Assembly: GCA_041547565.1 (NCBI GenBank)
Contig: JBFEUI010000115.1
Location: 1-7,661, forward strand
Reading direction: 5' to 3'
DNA from: JBFEUI01 sp041547565
GTDB taxonomy: Bacteria; Pseudomonadota; Gammaproteobacteria; Thiohalomonadales; Thiohalomonadaceae
Length of the DNA: 7,661 bases
Position 1 is the first letter of the stretch. Each line of letters begins with the position of its first letter. Of this stretch, positions 1 to 5,831 are shown piece by piece. The notes beneath the pieces are model-generated. The model saw nothing but the letters and a program-made list of their open reading frames with translations. It had not been told where the DNA came from and ran no database searches. A program made the translations under genes and the position numbers.

Positions 1-270
1 CGCGAACTGCACGGCGCACTGCTTGATTCGGAGATCCTGGCGGATGTCTATCTGGCAATGACCGGTGGCCAGACCTCCCTGTCGCTGGGGGGTAGCAGCG
101 ATGAGACCGGCCTGAAGCAGCCCGAGGCGATACGGAGGCTGGCGTCCGACAGGCCAGCATTGAAGGTGGTGCGGGCCACGTCGGACGAACTGCGTGCGCA
201 CGAGGAACGACTGGCGGCGATAGGCAAGGCCAGCGGCGGGAATTGTTTGTGGAAAGGCGGTAACGAGTAA
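1..270 (+). CDS. dnaQ: DNA polymerase III epsilon subunit (3'-5' proofreading exonuclease), C-terminal part
   Basis: Frame 1 is open from the first base to a TAA at 268-270, giving the last 89 residues; the start lies outside the window. The fragment opens with RELHGALLDSEILADVYLAM, followed by TGGQTS, the conserved end of the DnaQ exonuclease domain. H4 and D9 of the fragment correspond to E. coli H162 and D167, the general base and a metal ligand of the ExoIII motif. The remaining roughly 60 residues are the variable, polar tail that in this family tethers the proofreading subunit to the polymerase alpha subunit (DnaE). The product removes misincorporated nucleotides within the replicative polymerase core. 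The gene converges on the antiporter gene with a 126-nt gap that shows no convincing terminator. The identification is firm; only the 5' part is missing. Confidence 0.95.
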   Translation, partial: RELHGALLDSEILADVYLAMTGGQTSLSLGGSSDETGLKQPEAIRRLASDRPALKVVRATSDELRAHEERLAAIGKASGGNCLWKGGNE

Positions 271-396
271 CGGGTGGTATGTACATCAAACCGGTAACCA
301 GGTGATGGATTTTCTCGTACCGCGTGACTTTATCTTCAAGGCGTCCTGTGGACACGCATAGCAAGCGGTCATGGCACGCCCCATCCAGACTGAAAA

Positions 397-1866
397 TTAG
401 CCTCCTATCGGCACGTTCATGCTGCCGCCGTTGACGATGAAATGAACCCAGATGCTCAGGGCATAGCCCAGCGCGATGGCCCAGGTCCACTTGAGGTGGA
501 CAAAGAAAGTGTAAATGCCGCGTGCCTGTCCCATCAGTGCCACACCCGCGGCGGAGCCGATGGAGAGCAGTGAACCGCCGACCCCGGCGGTCAGCGTGAC
601 CAGCAGCCACTGGCCCAGCGACATATCCGGATTCATGCTCAATACCGCAAACATGACCGGTATGTTGTCCACGATAGCAGAGAGTATGCCCACCAGTACA
701 TTGGCCCAGGTGGCGCCCAGATCGATATACATGGCCTGCGACACCAGGGCGAGATAGCCCAGGGTGCCAAGTCCGCCGACACAAAGAATCACGCCATAGA
801 AAAACATCAAGGTATCCCACTCGGCGCGCTTCATGCTGATGAAGACATCGAAGGGTTTGGTCCGGGGTTTCAGGTGAGGGTGGTGTTCCCCCTGCTCGAG
901 AATCTGCTCCGGGCCGCCGATGTGCGGCACCTTGCCGGTGACCTCATCCCGACGCAGGCGGTAGCCGTAGAGCTTGAGCAAGCCTAGCCCGGTCATCATA
1001 CCGACAACTGGCGGCAGGTGAAGAAAGTTGTGGGCCGAGACTGCCATCGTGATGGTCAGCAGGAACAGCCCGATGATCACATAGCCCCCCTGCTTGACCC
1101 GTACTGTCTCCTTCATTGCACCTGGTTTTCCCTTGGGCACGGCCAAGGCCATGATCGTTGCCGGCACCAGCCAGTTGACCAGTGAGGGAATGAACAGGGC
1201 GAAAAACTGGAAGAAGTCGACAACACCGCGCTGCCAGACCATCAGGGTGGTGATGTCGCCGAAGGGGCTAAAGGCGCCACCGGCGTTGGCGGCAACAACG
1301 ATGTTTATGCACGCCAGACTGATAAAGCGGGTATCCCCCGCACCGACGGCCATTACCACCGCTGCCATAAGCAGGGATGTGGTGAGGTTGTCGGCCACCG
1401 GGGAAATGAAAAAGGCCAGCACACCGGTGACCCAAAACACCGCCTTGAGGGTGAATCCACGGGAGACCAGCCAGGCGCGCAAGGCGTTGAACACCTGACG
1501 CTCCTCCATGGTGTTGATGTAGGTCATCGCCGCCAGCAGGAACAGGAACAGTTCCGCGTATTCCAGCAGGTTGTGGCGAATCGCCTGTTCGGGTGTGTGG
1601 GTGTCGCCGTGCTGCATGTAGGCGAGTGCGACCAGTGTCCAGATGATACCGGCAGCAACCATTACCGGCTTGGATTTTCGCAGGTGGAGGTACTCTTCTC
1701 CCACCACCAGGATGTAGGCCAGCACGAAGATAATGATGGCCGTGATGCCGAACCAGGTGTCGGTCAGGTCGAGCGTTGTGCTGTTACCCGCTGCCAGTGC
1801 TGCCGTGGGAGTGAGGCACAGTATTACCAGGGAAAACAGGACTGCCAAAACGGAACGATTATTCAT
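397..1866 (-). CDS. nhaD: NhaD-type Na+/H+ antiporter
   Basis: Integral membrane protein of the ion-transporter superfamily that exchanges cytoplasmic Na+ (or Li+) for external H+, supporting salt tolerance and pH homeostasis. With the start chosen here it has 489 residues, the usual NhaD size. The N-terminus (MNNRSVLAVL, hydrophobic stretch, ALA-A near residue 25) reads as a signal peptide, as in other NhaD proteins. About a dozen hydrophobic segments follow. Family-typical blocks are SPVADNLTTSLL (155-166), SPFGDITTLMVW (200-211), the AIVDNIPV block near 397-404 and GGSLLSIGSAAG (430-441); the acidic residues D159, D204 and D400 in these segments are likely in the ion pathway. A charged His-containing loop (EHHPHLKPRTK, 327-337) lies between membrane segments. 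The frame stays open up to 1941, but a longer start would place residues ahead of the signal peptide and upstream of the candidate -10 element. Start codons at 1866 and 1878 both lack a good Shine-Dalgarno. Transcribed divergently from cheW. Confidence 0.93.
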   Translation of the reverse strand: MNNRSVLAVLFSLVILCLTPTAALAAGNSTTLDLTDTWFGITAIIIFVLAYILVVGEEYLHLRKSKPVMVAAGIIWTLVALAYMQHGDTHTPEQAIRHNLLEYAELFLFLLAAMTYINTMEERQVFNALRAWLVSRGFTLKAVFWVTGVLAFFISPVADNLTTSLLMAAVVMAVGAGDTRFISLACINIVVAANAGGAFSPFGDITTLMVWQRGVVDFFQFFALFIPSLVNWLVPATIMALAVPKGKPGAMKETVRVKQGGYVIIGLFLLTITMAVSAHNFLHLPPVVGMMTGLGLLKLYGYRLRRDEVTGKVPHIGGPEQILEQGEHHPHLKPRTKPFDVFISMKRAEWDTLMFFYGVILCVGGLGTLGYLALVSQAMYIDLGATWANVLVGILSAIVDNIPVMFAVLSMNPDMSLGQWLLVTLTAGVGGSLLSIGSAAGVALMGQARGIYTFFVHLKWTWAIALGYALSIWVHFIVNGGSMNVPIGG

Positions 1867-1910
1867 CGTGCTAACCATTATCAGTTGTTGTTGGCTTCGA
1901 ATGAGCCTAC

Positions 1911-1938
1911 ATAATACATGCCATTTGGGCGGGGGCAA
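1911..1938 (-). promoter_or_regulatory. candidate sigma70 promoter for nhaD
   Basis: On the - strand TTGCCC (1933-1938; four of six to the -35 consensus), a 16-nt spacer and TATTAT (1911-1916; five of six to -10) would start transcription near 1904, about 38 nt before the ATG at 1866. This agrees with the short-start model for nhaD. It is a match by eye only, and alternative weak hexamers exist further upstream. Confidence 0.35.
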
Positions 1939-1984
1939 CACATAGTTTTCACGGCATATAAATAAGTGTAAACGTCCTTGCCGG

Positions 1985-2010
1985 GGCCTAAAAAAATTTT
2001 CAATCAGGCC
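1985..2010. repeat. GGCCT/AGGCC dyad around an A7T4 tract
   Basis: Five-base inverted arms GGCCT (1985-1989) and AGGCC (2006-2010) flank an AT-rich core with seven A and four T in a row (1990-2000). It lies in the nhaD/cheW divergent region, a position typical of operators or bent-DNA sites. It is not a rho-independent terminator for either gene, because both are transcribed away from it. The function is unknown. Confidence 0.4.
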
Positions 2011-2063
2011 TGGATTTCATGACAGGTGGTGCTCTGTGGTGGCAAAGCGCGGGGCGACGGCGT

Positions 2064-2113
2064 ATATTTTCAAATATTCGATTACAGCTAGCGTTCCCGC
2101 GATTACTTGTAAT
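2064..2113. repeat. cluster of short dyads and a CGATTAC direct repeat upstream of cheW
   Basis: Three small symmetric elements sit 37-86 nt before the cheW start. ATATTT-TC-AAATAT is a perfect inverted repeat (2064-2077). CGATTAC occurs at 2079-2085 and again at 2100-2106, exactly 21 bp apart, about two helical turns. ATTAC-TT-GTAAT is an inverted repeat at 2102-2113. They may form the promoter or operator region of the cheW-cheV-apbE run. No sigma70, sigma28 or sigma54 promoter with good spacing could be assigned here. Confidence 0.35.
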
Positions 2114-2149
2114 ACTGATTATGAGAGGCAGGAACGATGGAGAGGCATC

Positions 2150-2626
2150 ATGAACCAAACAAGTGCAGCGCAGGGTGAAACCATGTCGCGCTGGGTGACA
2201 TTTTCCCTGGAGAATGAAACATACGGTATCGACGTCATGCAGATCCGAGAGGTGATACGCGGTGCCGAGATCTCGCCCATACCCGGTGCGCCCCACTATG
2301 TGCTGGGCATTATCAATCTGCGCGGCAACGTGGTGGCCATTATCGACACGCGCAGCCGTTTCGGTCTTCCGAGCCGCGAGATGGATGATGCCTCCCGCAT
2401 CCTCATCCTGGAGGCGGGCGACTATGTTGTGGGCTTTCTCGTGGACGGTGTCAGTGAAGTGGCTGAGCTGAGAAACGAGCTTGTCGAGTCCGCACCGGAC
2501 ACCGGTAGCGGCGAAGCCTCGAAATTCATCAGTGGACTATACAATCGCGAAGAGGGACTGCTGATTCTTATCGATGCAAACCGGCTGCTCTCTGACGAAG
2601 AGTTGGCCGAAATTTCATCATTCTGA
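2150..2626 (+). CDS. cheW: CheW chemotaxis coupling protein
   Basis: Cytoplasmic adaptor that bridges methyl-accepting chemoreceptors to the CheA histidine kinase in the signalling array. The 158-residue product is one CheW domain from about residue 13 (RWVTFSLENETYGIDVMQI) to the end, with the family motifs YGIDV (25-29), GIINLRGNVVAIID (53-66) and a C-terminal LLILIDANRLL (137-147). R58 of NLRG aligns with the conserved arginine needed for kinase coupling. The ATG at 2150 is preceded by GGAGAGG (2139-2145) at good spacing. The frame extends upstream to 2036, but that stretch has no family similarity. An internal ATG at 2183 with AGGGTG before it is a possible alternative start. cheV follows after 15 nt. 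No cheA, cheY or receptor gene is present in the window, so the signalling partners lie elsewhere. Confidence 0.95.
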   Translation: MNQTSAAQGETMSRWVTFSLENETYGIDVMQIREVIRGAEISPIPGAPHYVLGIINLRGNVVAIIDTRSRFGLPSREMDDASRILILEAGDYVVGFLVDGVSEVAELRNELVESAPDTGSGEASKFISGLYNREEGLLILIDANRLLSDEELAEISSF

Positions 2627-2641
2627 TCTCGGAGCGCTCGG

Positions 2642-3556
2642 GTGACCGACAAAGCGGGGAGCAGTTTTCATCTTGAGTCAGGCGAGCGTCTGGAACTGTT
2701 GACATTCAAGGTGGGCGGGCGTCAGAAGTTCGGTATCAATGTCCTCAAGGTCAAGGAGATTATCCCCTGTCCCTCACTGACCAGTGTACCCCAGTCCCAC
2801 CCAGCCGTGATCGGGGTGACTCACCTGCGCGGCCATACGCTCACCATTATCGATCTGGCCCAGGCAATCGGACGAACCCCCCTGCGGGATACGGCGTGCA
2901 AGTCATCCGGCGGTTCGGTTATCGTGACCGAGTTCAGCCGCAAGATGCAGGGCTTTCTCGTAGAGAGTGTTGACCGTATTGCCTACTGTGAGTGGAAAAA
3001 TGTCTTGCCCCCGCCAGCGGGTGCCGGCAGTCGCAGTTACATTACCGGTGTTACCGAGATCGAAGGCGAACTGCTCGAGATTATCGACGTTGAAAAGGTG
3101 CTCGGCGAGGTCGTGGGTCTCGAGGCCAGCATGGTTGACACCGGTGAGCTGTCACCCGAGGCGCTGGAGGTGATAAAGGGCAAGCGGGTGCTGGTAGTGG
3201 ATGACTCGTCGCTGGCGTTGAACCAGACGCGCCGTACCCTGGAAATGCTCGGTCTTGAGTGTCTCACGGCAAGGGACGGCAAGGAGGCGCTGGACATTCT
3301 CAACGACCTTGCTGCATCGGGTGCCGTCAACATCGACCTTGTTGTATCCGATATCGAAATGCCCGAGCTCGACGGTTATACGCTGACACGCGAGATCCGC
3401 GGCAATGCCGCCTTGCAGGGACTCTACATTCTCTTACACACGTCGTTGACCGGCGCCATCAACACAGAGATGGCTGCGGAGGCCGGTGCCAATGCCTGTC
3501 TGACCAAGTTCGATCCGGATGACCTGGCGAAGGCCGCGGTAAACGGTTTGAGCTGA
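2642..3556 (+). CDS. cheV: CheV: CheW-like coupling domain fused to a receiver domain
   Basis: Chemotaxis coupling protein carrying its own response-regulator receiver, thought to tune or buffer receptor-kinase signalling through phosphorylation by CheA. The product has 304 residues, the normal length of the family. The CheW-like domain spans about 15-160 (GINVLKVKEII, GVTHLRGHTLTIIDL, GELLEIIDVEKVLG). The receiver spans about 182-300, with acidic pair D187/D188 in VLVVDDSS, phosphoacceptor D237 in LVVSDIEMPELDG, the hydroxyl position T267/S268 in LLHTSLTG, and K289 in LTKF. The phosphorylation residues all appear present, so the receiver should be active. The start is GTG at 2642 with GGAG at 2631-2634, 7 nt away. 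Almost certainly co-transcribed with cheW. Confidence 0.94.
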   Translation: MTDKAGSSFHLESGERLELLTFKVGGRQKFGINVLKVKEIIPCPSLTSVPQSHPAVIGVTHLRGHTLTIIDLAQAIGRTPLRDTACKSSGGSVIVTEFSRKMQGFLVESVDRIAYCEWKNVLPPPAGAGSRSYITGVTEIEGELLEIIDVEKVLGEVVGLEASMVDTGELSPEALEVIKGKRVLVVDDSSLALNQTRRTLEMLGLECLTARDGKEALDILNDLAASGAVNIDLVVSDIEMPELDGYTLTREIRGNAALQGLYILLHTSLTGAINTEMAAEAGANACLTKFDPDDLAKAAVNGLS

Positions 3557-3571
3557 ATTCCACACTGTTTT

Positions 3572-4606
3572 ATGTCCAGATATTTTGCCCTTGTTTTTGT
3601 CAGTCTGTTATTGAATGCCTGCACGCCCGAACCCGCCCTCTATCAGCAGCAGCTGGTGGTGTTTGGCACGATTGTCGATATTTCCCTGTGGGGTGTGGAG
3701 CAGCAGAAAGCCGAGCAGGCCGTTTCAGCCATTGACCGCGATTTTCAGCGCATGCACTACGAGTGGCATGCCTGGGAGCCGGGACCGCTCACCGCCATTA
3801 ACGAGTCGATAGCCCGTGGTGAGTCCGCGACGGTGATCCCTTCGCTGATACCCATTATCAAGCGCTCGCAGGTGCTATACAGACAAAGTGACGGCCTGTT
3901 CAATCCGGCAATTGGACGGCTTCTAAATCTGTGGGGATTCCAAAGCAGCGAGCGTCCCCATCGGCCGCCGCCCGCGAAGGCGGCGATTGCCGCGCTGGTC
4001 GATGCTGCGCCGGGGATGGACGATGTCACCATCAACAACGGTGTGCTGAGTTCGAGCAACACGGATGTGCAGTTCGATTTTGGCGCCTTTGCCAAGGGCT
4101 ATGCCATCGATCTGGCGATAGAGCGGCTACGGGCAATGGGGTTTGGCAACGCCATCGTCAACGGTGGCGGCGACCTGCGTGCCATCGGCAGCAAGGGCGA
4201 GCGTCCCTGGCGTGTCGGCGTTCGTCATCCCCAGGGAGAAGGGATCCTGGCGGCGCTTGAGGTGCAGGGCGATGAGAGCGTGTTTACCTCGGGCAATTAT
4301 GAGCGCTTTAACGAATACGAGGGGGTGCGTTATACCCATATCCTTGATCCCCGTACCGGCTGGCCGGTAAAAGGGATCACCTCGGTGACAGTGATTCACG
4401 ACAACGGTGCCGATGCCGATGCGGCGGCAACGGCACTGGTGGTGGCGGGCGTATCGCAGTGGCACCGTATCGCCAGGCAGATAGGCATCAAGTATGCGAT
4501 GCTGGTGGATGAGGCGGGGACGGTCTACATGAATCCGGCAATGAAAAGGCGTGTCGAGTTTCAGTCCGGTGTGCAGCCGAAGGTCGTTCTAAGCGATTCC
4601 CTGTAG
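3572..4606 (+). CDS. apbE: ApbE family FAD:protein FMN transferase, lipoprotein
   Basis: Mg2+-dependent enzyme that splits FAD and links FMN covalently to Ser/Thr of partner proteins at the outer face of the inner membrane, classically subunits of the Na+-translocating Nqr complex or of Rnf. The product has 344 residues. The N-terminus MSRYFALVFVSLLLNAC is a lipoprotein signal with lipobox LLNAC, and C17 becomes the lipidated residue. Family motifs are FDFGAFAKGYAIDLA (168-182), IVNGGGDLRAIGSKG (195-209), FTSGNYER (238-245), THILDPRTGWPV (255-266) and ADADAAATALV (280-290). These hold the FAD-binding and metal-binding positions, including H256 and the D281/D283 cluster. It follows cheV by 15 nt with no clear Shine-Dalgarno, so it probably relies on the upstream transcript. 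No nqr or rnf target genes are in the window. Confidence 0.94.
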   Translation: MSRYFALVFVSLLLNACTPEPALYQQQLVVFGTIVDISLWGVEQQKAEQAVSAIDRDFQRMHYEWHAWEPGPLTAINESIARGESATVIPSLIPIIKRSQVLYRQSDGLFNPAIGRLLNLWGFQSSERPHRPPPAKAAIAALVDAAPGMDDVTINNGVLSSSNTDVQFDFGAFAKGYAIDLAIERLRAMGFGNAIVNGGGDLRAIGSKGERPWRVGVRHPQGEGILAALEVQGDESVFTSGNYERFNEYEGVRYTHILDPRTGWPVKGITSVTVIHDNGADADAAATALVVAGVSQWHRIARQIGIKYAMLVDEAGTVYMNPAMKRRVEFQSGVQPKVVLSDSL

Positions 4607-4662
4607 CGCTATATTTGAGGATTCGTTCCGCCGGTTGGCGTCATCGCCGAATAATCCCCTCG

Positions 4663-5103
4663 CTACTCGCCTACCAGGGGCTCGAGAAACTGCGCGGTGA
4701 CCGTATCCATGCTGTTGACATGCCCCGCAAACCATTCAGGCCAGATTTCAAATACGTATTTTGCCAGGGCAGGGATGTCTTTGTTCTCCTGCCACTGCTG
4801 ATACAGTTTCTCCAGGTGGTTCAGGACCTGCTCGTGTTCGCCGCTGTGCATGGGATAGGCAAAAAAGCGGTACTCCTGCATCAACTCGTTTTCGCGGGCA
4901 AAATGTTCCCGGGTGTGCGCGATCCACTGCTGAAATTTTTCGCCAATAGCCGCCTCATCCGGCGTGCCCTGCAGGCCTGCTTCGAGCAGGCTGCCCAACT
5001 GGTTGATAAGTTCCACCTCTTCCTGGTGGGTATCGTTCATCAAGGGAAGGGCAACCTGGGGAATGGCTGTCGGATCGAGTACGGGTGTCTGATATCGGGT
5101 CAT
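4663..5103 (-). CDS. single-domain bacteriohemerythrin
   Basis: A 146-residue soluble di-iron protein expected to bind O2 (and possibly NO) in the cytoplasm. All seven expected metal ligands are visible: H26 (NDTHQEE), H67 and E71 (REHFARENE), H86 and H90 (PMHSGEHE), and H128 and D133 (GHVNSMD). Spacings H67-E71, E71-H86, H86-H90 and H128-D133 match the classical 54-58, 58-73, 73-77 and 101-106 ligands. The H26-H67 and H90-H128 loops are longer than in worm hemerythrin, as is common in bacteria. No signal peptide or membrane segment is seen. The start at 5103 keeps the region before H26; no Shine-Dalgarno is apparent, and M22 would leave only four residues before the first ligand. It converges on apbE across 56 nt. 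The upstream region carries an FNR-type box. The role could be O2 delivery, storage or sensing. Confidence 0.92.
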   Translation of the reverse strand: MTRYQTPVLDPTAIPQVALPLMNDTHQEEVELINQLGSLLEAGLQGTPDEAAIGEKFQQWIAHTREHFARENELMQEYRFFAYPMHSGEHEQVLNHLEKLYQQWQENKDIPALAKYVFEIWPEWFAGHVNSMDTVTAQFLEPLVGE

Positions 5104-5108
5104 GAGTC

Positions 5109-5129
5109 GTATACGGGTGTTGGGTATAC
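5109..5129. repeat. GTATAC / GTATAC dyad in the hemerythrin leader
   Basis: Two copies of the self-complementary hexamer GTATAC (5109-5114 and 5124-5129) are separated by 9 nt. They lie between the predicted transcription start (about 5146) and the ATG at 5103. They could form a weak 6-bp hairpin in the leader RNA or a binding site for a repressor. The gene has no obvious Shine-Dalgarno. The function is not known. Confidence 0.3.
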
Positions 5130-5152
5130 TTAGCGTTGTAGAGTTCCGTGCA

Positions 5153-5158
5153 TTAATA
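5153..5158 (-). promoter_or_regulatory. candidate -10 element of the hemerythrin promoter
   Basis: On the - strand TATTAA (5153-5158) matches four of six -10 positions and predicts a start near 5146, leaving a 43-nt leader before the ATG at 5103. Its value comes from its geometry: it places the FNR-type box exactly at -41.5, as at class II FNR-activated promoters, which commonly have a poor -35. Confidence 0.4.
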
Positions 5159-5180
5159 GCATAACGCTACCGGTTTGACA

Positions 5181-5194
5181 TTGATGGCAGTCAA
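5181..5194 (-). promoter_or_regulatory. FNR/ANR/DNR-type binding site upstream of hemerythrin
   Basis: The + strand reads TTGAT-GGCA-GTCAA, nine of ten positions of the FNR consensus TTGAT-N4-ATCAA and also close to the DNR/NnrR form TTGAC-N4-GTCAA. The centre, 5187.5, lies 41.5 bp from the start predicted by the TATTAA element. The only gene it can serve at this distance is hemerythrin on the - strand. FNR/ANR would mean induction at low oxygen, and DNR/NnrR induction by NO. The sequence does not decide which. Confidence 0.55.
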
Positions 5195-5304
5195 TTAAGC
5201 CGGTTAAGCATCAGGGACGTTCGCTGAGGCGTCAGTTGTCAACCATCGCGGAGTAGCCATGAGGCGAAATACTTGACAGGTTTTCCGGCACACGCAAAAT
5301 TCTG

Positions 5305-5367
5305 TTCACGCTTCACGCTTCACGCTTCACGCTTCACGCTTCACGCTTCACGCTTCACTCTTCACGC
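5305..5367. repeat. heptamer tandem array, nine TTCACGC units
   Basis: Nine contiguous 7-bp units cover 63 bp. Units 1 to 7 (5305-5353) and unit 9 (5361-5367) are exactly TTCACGC; unit 8 (5354-5360) is TTCACTC. On the - strand the unit reads GCGTGAA. The array overlaps the 3' end of the SET gene: units 9 and 8 hold its last codons and its stop. Such an array should be prone to replication slippage. It contains no terminator-like dyad. Confidence 0.95.
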
Positions 5368-5666
5368 TCATAGTTGATCGTAATCTCTTCATCGGGGTGG
5401 ATTGTCCTGAGCGCATAAAGGTCGAAACCGTCAAACTCGGCATTGGGCGATTCGCAGTGGTTCAGGTAGCGCAACAGGTTCCTGCCGCTGCGGCCGATAA
5501 CCTCGCCGTCGTCGTAATAGACCCACAATACATAGGTGCCGTCACGCTTCGCCTGGGGACCCATGTAAGTACCAATATAGGATTCAGGTGCAAGCGTCGT
5601 TTTTGCGAACAATCCCGTTCCGTGTATTGTCGACGGGGCAGGGTAGACTTTTTTCGAGAGAGCCAT
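5355..5666 (-). CDS. short SET-domain protein, putative protein-lysine methyltransferase
   Basis: The 103-residue product is little more than a SET core, the S-adenosylmethionine-dependent lysine methyltransferase fold. Visible motifs are IHGTGLFA (14-21, the SAM-binding GxG loop), RYLNHCESPNAEF (66-78, the NHxxxPN pseudoknot segment) and EEITINYE (93-100, ending in the catalytic tyrosine Y99). There is no pre-SET, no cysteine-rich post-SET and no signal peptide. The ATG at 5666 was chosen because similarity begins a few residues after it. The frame continues upstream to 5936, but that part is compositionally unlike a protein of this family. The Shine-Dalgarno is weak. The stop codon lies inside the heptamer array. 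The substrate is unknown; it could be a ribosomal, chromosomal or other cytoplasmic protein. Confidence 0.85.
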   Translation of the reverse strand: MALSKKVYPAPSTIHGTGLFAKTTLAPESYIGTYMGPQAKRDGTYVLWVYYDDGEVIGRSGRNLLRYLNHCESPNAEFDGFDLYALRTIHPDEEITINYEREE

Positions 5667-5711
5667 GGCAGGCACCGCTGATTGTTGGAACCGTCTGTTG
5701 CAAGTGACTAA

Positions 5712-5740
5712 GTAATACGTGAAATCAGCTTGCAAGGCAA
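5712..5740 (-). promoter_or_regulatory. candidate sigma70 promoter for the SET gene
   Basis: On the - strand TTGCCT (5735-5740), a 17-nt spacer and TATTAC (5712-5717) each match four of six consensus bases. The predicted start near 5705 leaves roughly a 40-nt leader before the ATG at 5666. This is a by-eye match without experimental support. Confidence 0.35.
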
Positions 5741-5790
5741 ATCGGCGACAGGTGTTTCCATTCTTCCCCGCGGCGAACCCCCGCCCGCCC

Positions 5791-5820
5791 TTGGAAAATG
5801 TTACGATGGTGCAGCATAGT
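5791..5820 (+). promoter_or_regulatory. weak candidate promoter upstream of ccmA
   Basis: TTGGAA (5791-5796), an 18-nt spacer and CATAGT (5815-5820) each match four of six sigma70 positions and point toward ccmA. It is the only reasonably spaced pair noticed in the 314-nt gap between the SET and ccmA starts (5667-5980). That gap otherwise holds the SET promoter candidate and the EAL-like remnant. The ccm operon could equally be read from elsewhere. Confidence 0.2.
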
Positions 5821-5831
5821 TGATTCAGGGA

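Noticed and set aside
335..360. Imperfect hairpin GCGTCC-tgt-GGACACGC between dnaQ and nhaD as a terminator
   Set aside because: The stem is short with a 2-nt bulge and is followed by no T-run on either strand.
1867..1941. Longer N-terminus for NhaD starting at 1941
   Set aside because: It would add 25 polar residues before a clear signal peptide and would start upstream of the candidate -10 element.
2036..2149. N-terminal extension of CheW to 2036
   Set aside because: No CheW similarity in the extension, whereas ATG 2150 has a good GGAGAGG ribosome site.
4628..4655. Short GC hairpins (CGCC/GGCG, GGCG/CGCC) between apbE and hemerythrin as a bidirectional terminator
   Set aside because: Stems are only 4 bp, mutually exclusive, and not followed by T-runs.
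5305..5367. Heptamer array as a CRISPR or plasmid iteron origin
   Set aside because: There are no spacers, the units are far too short for CRISPR, and no replication gene or AT-rich unwinding region is nearby.
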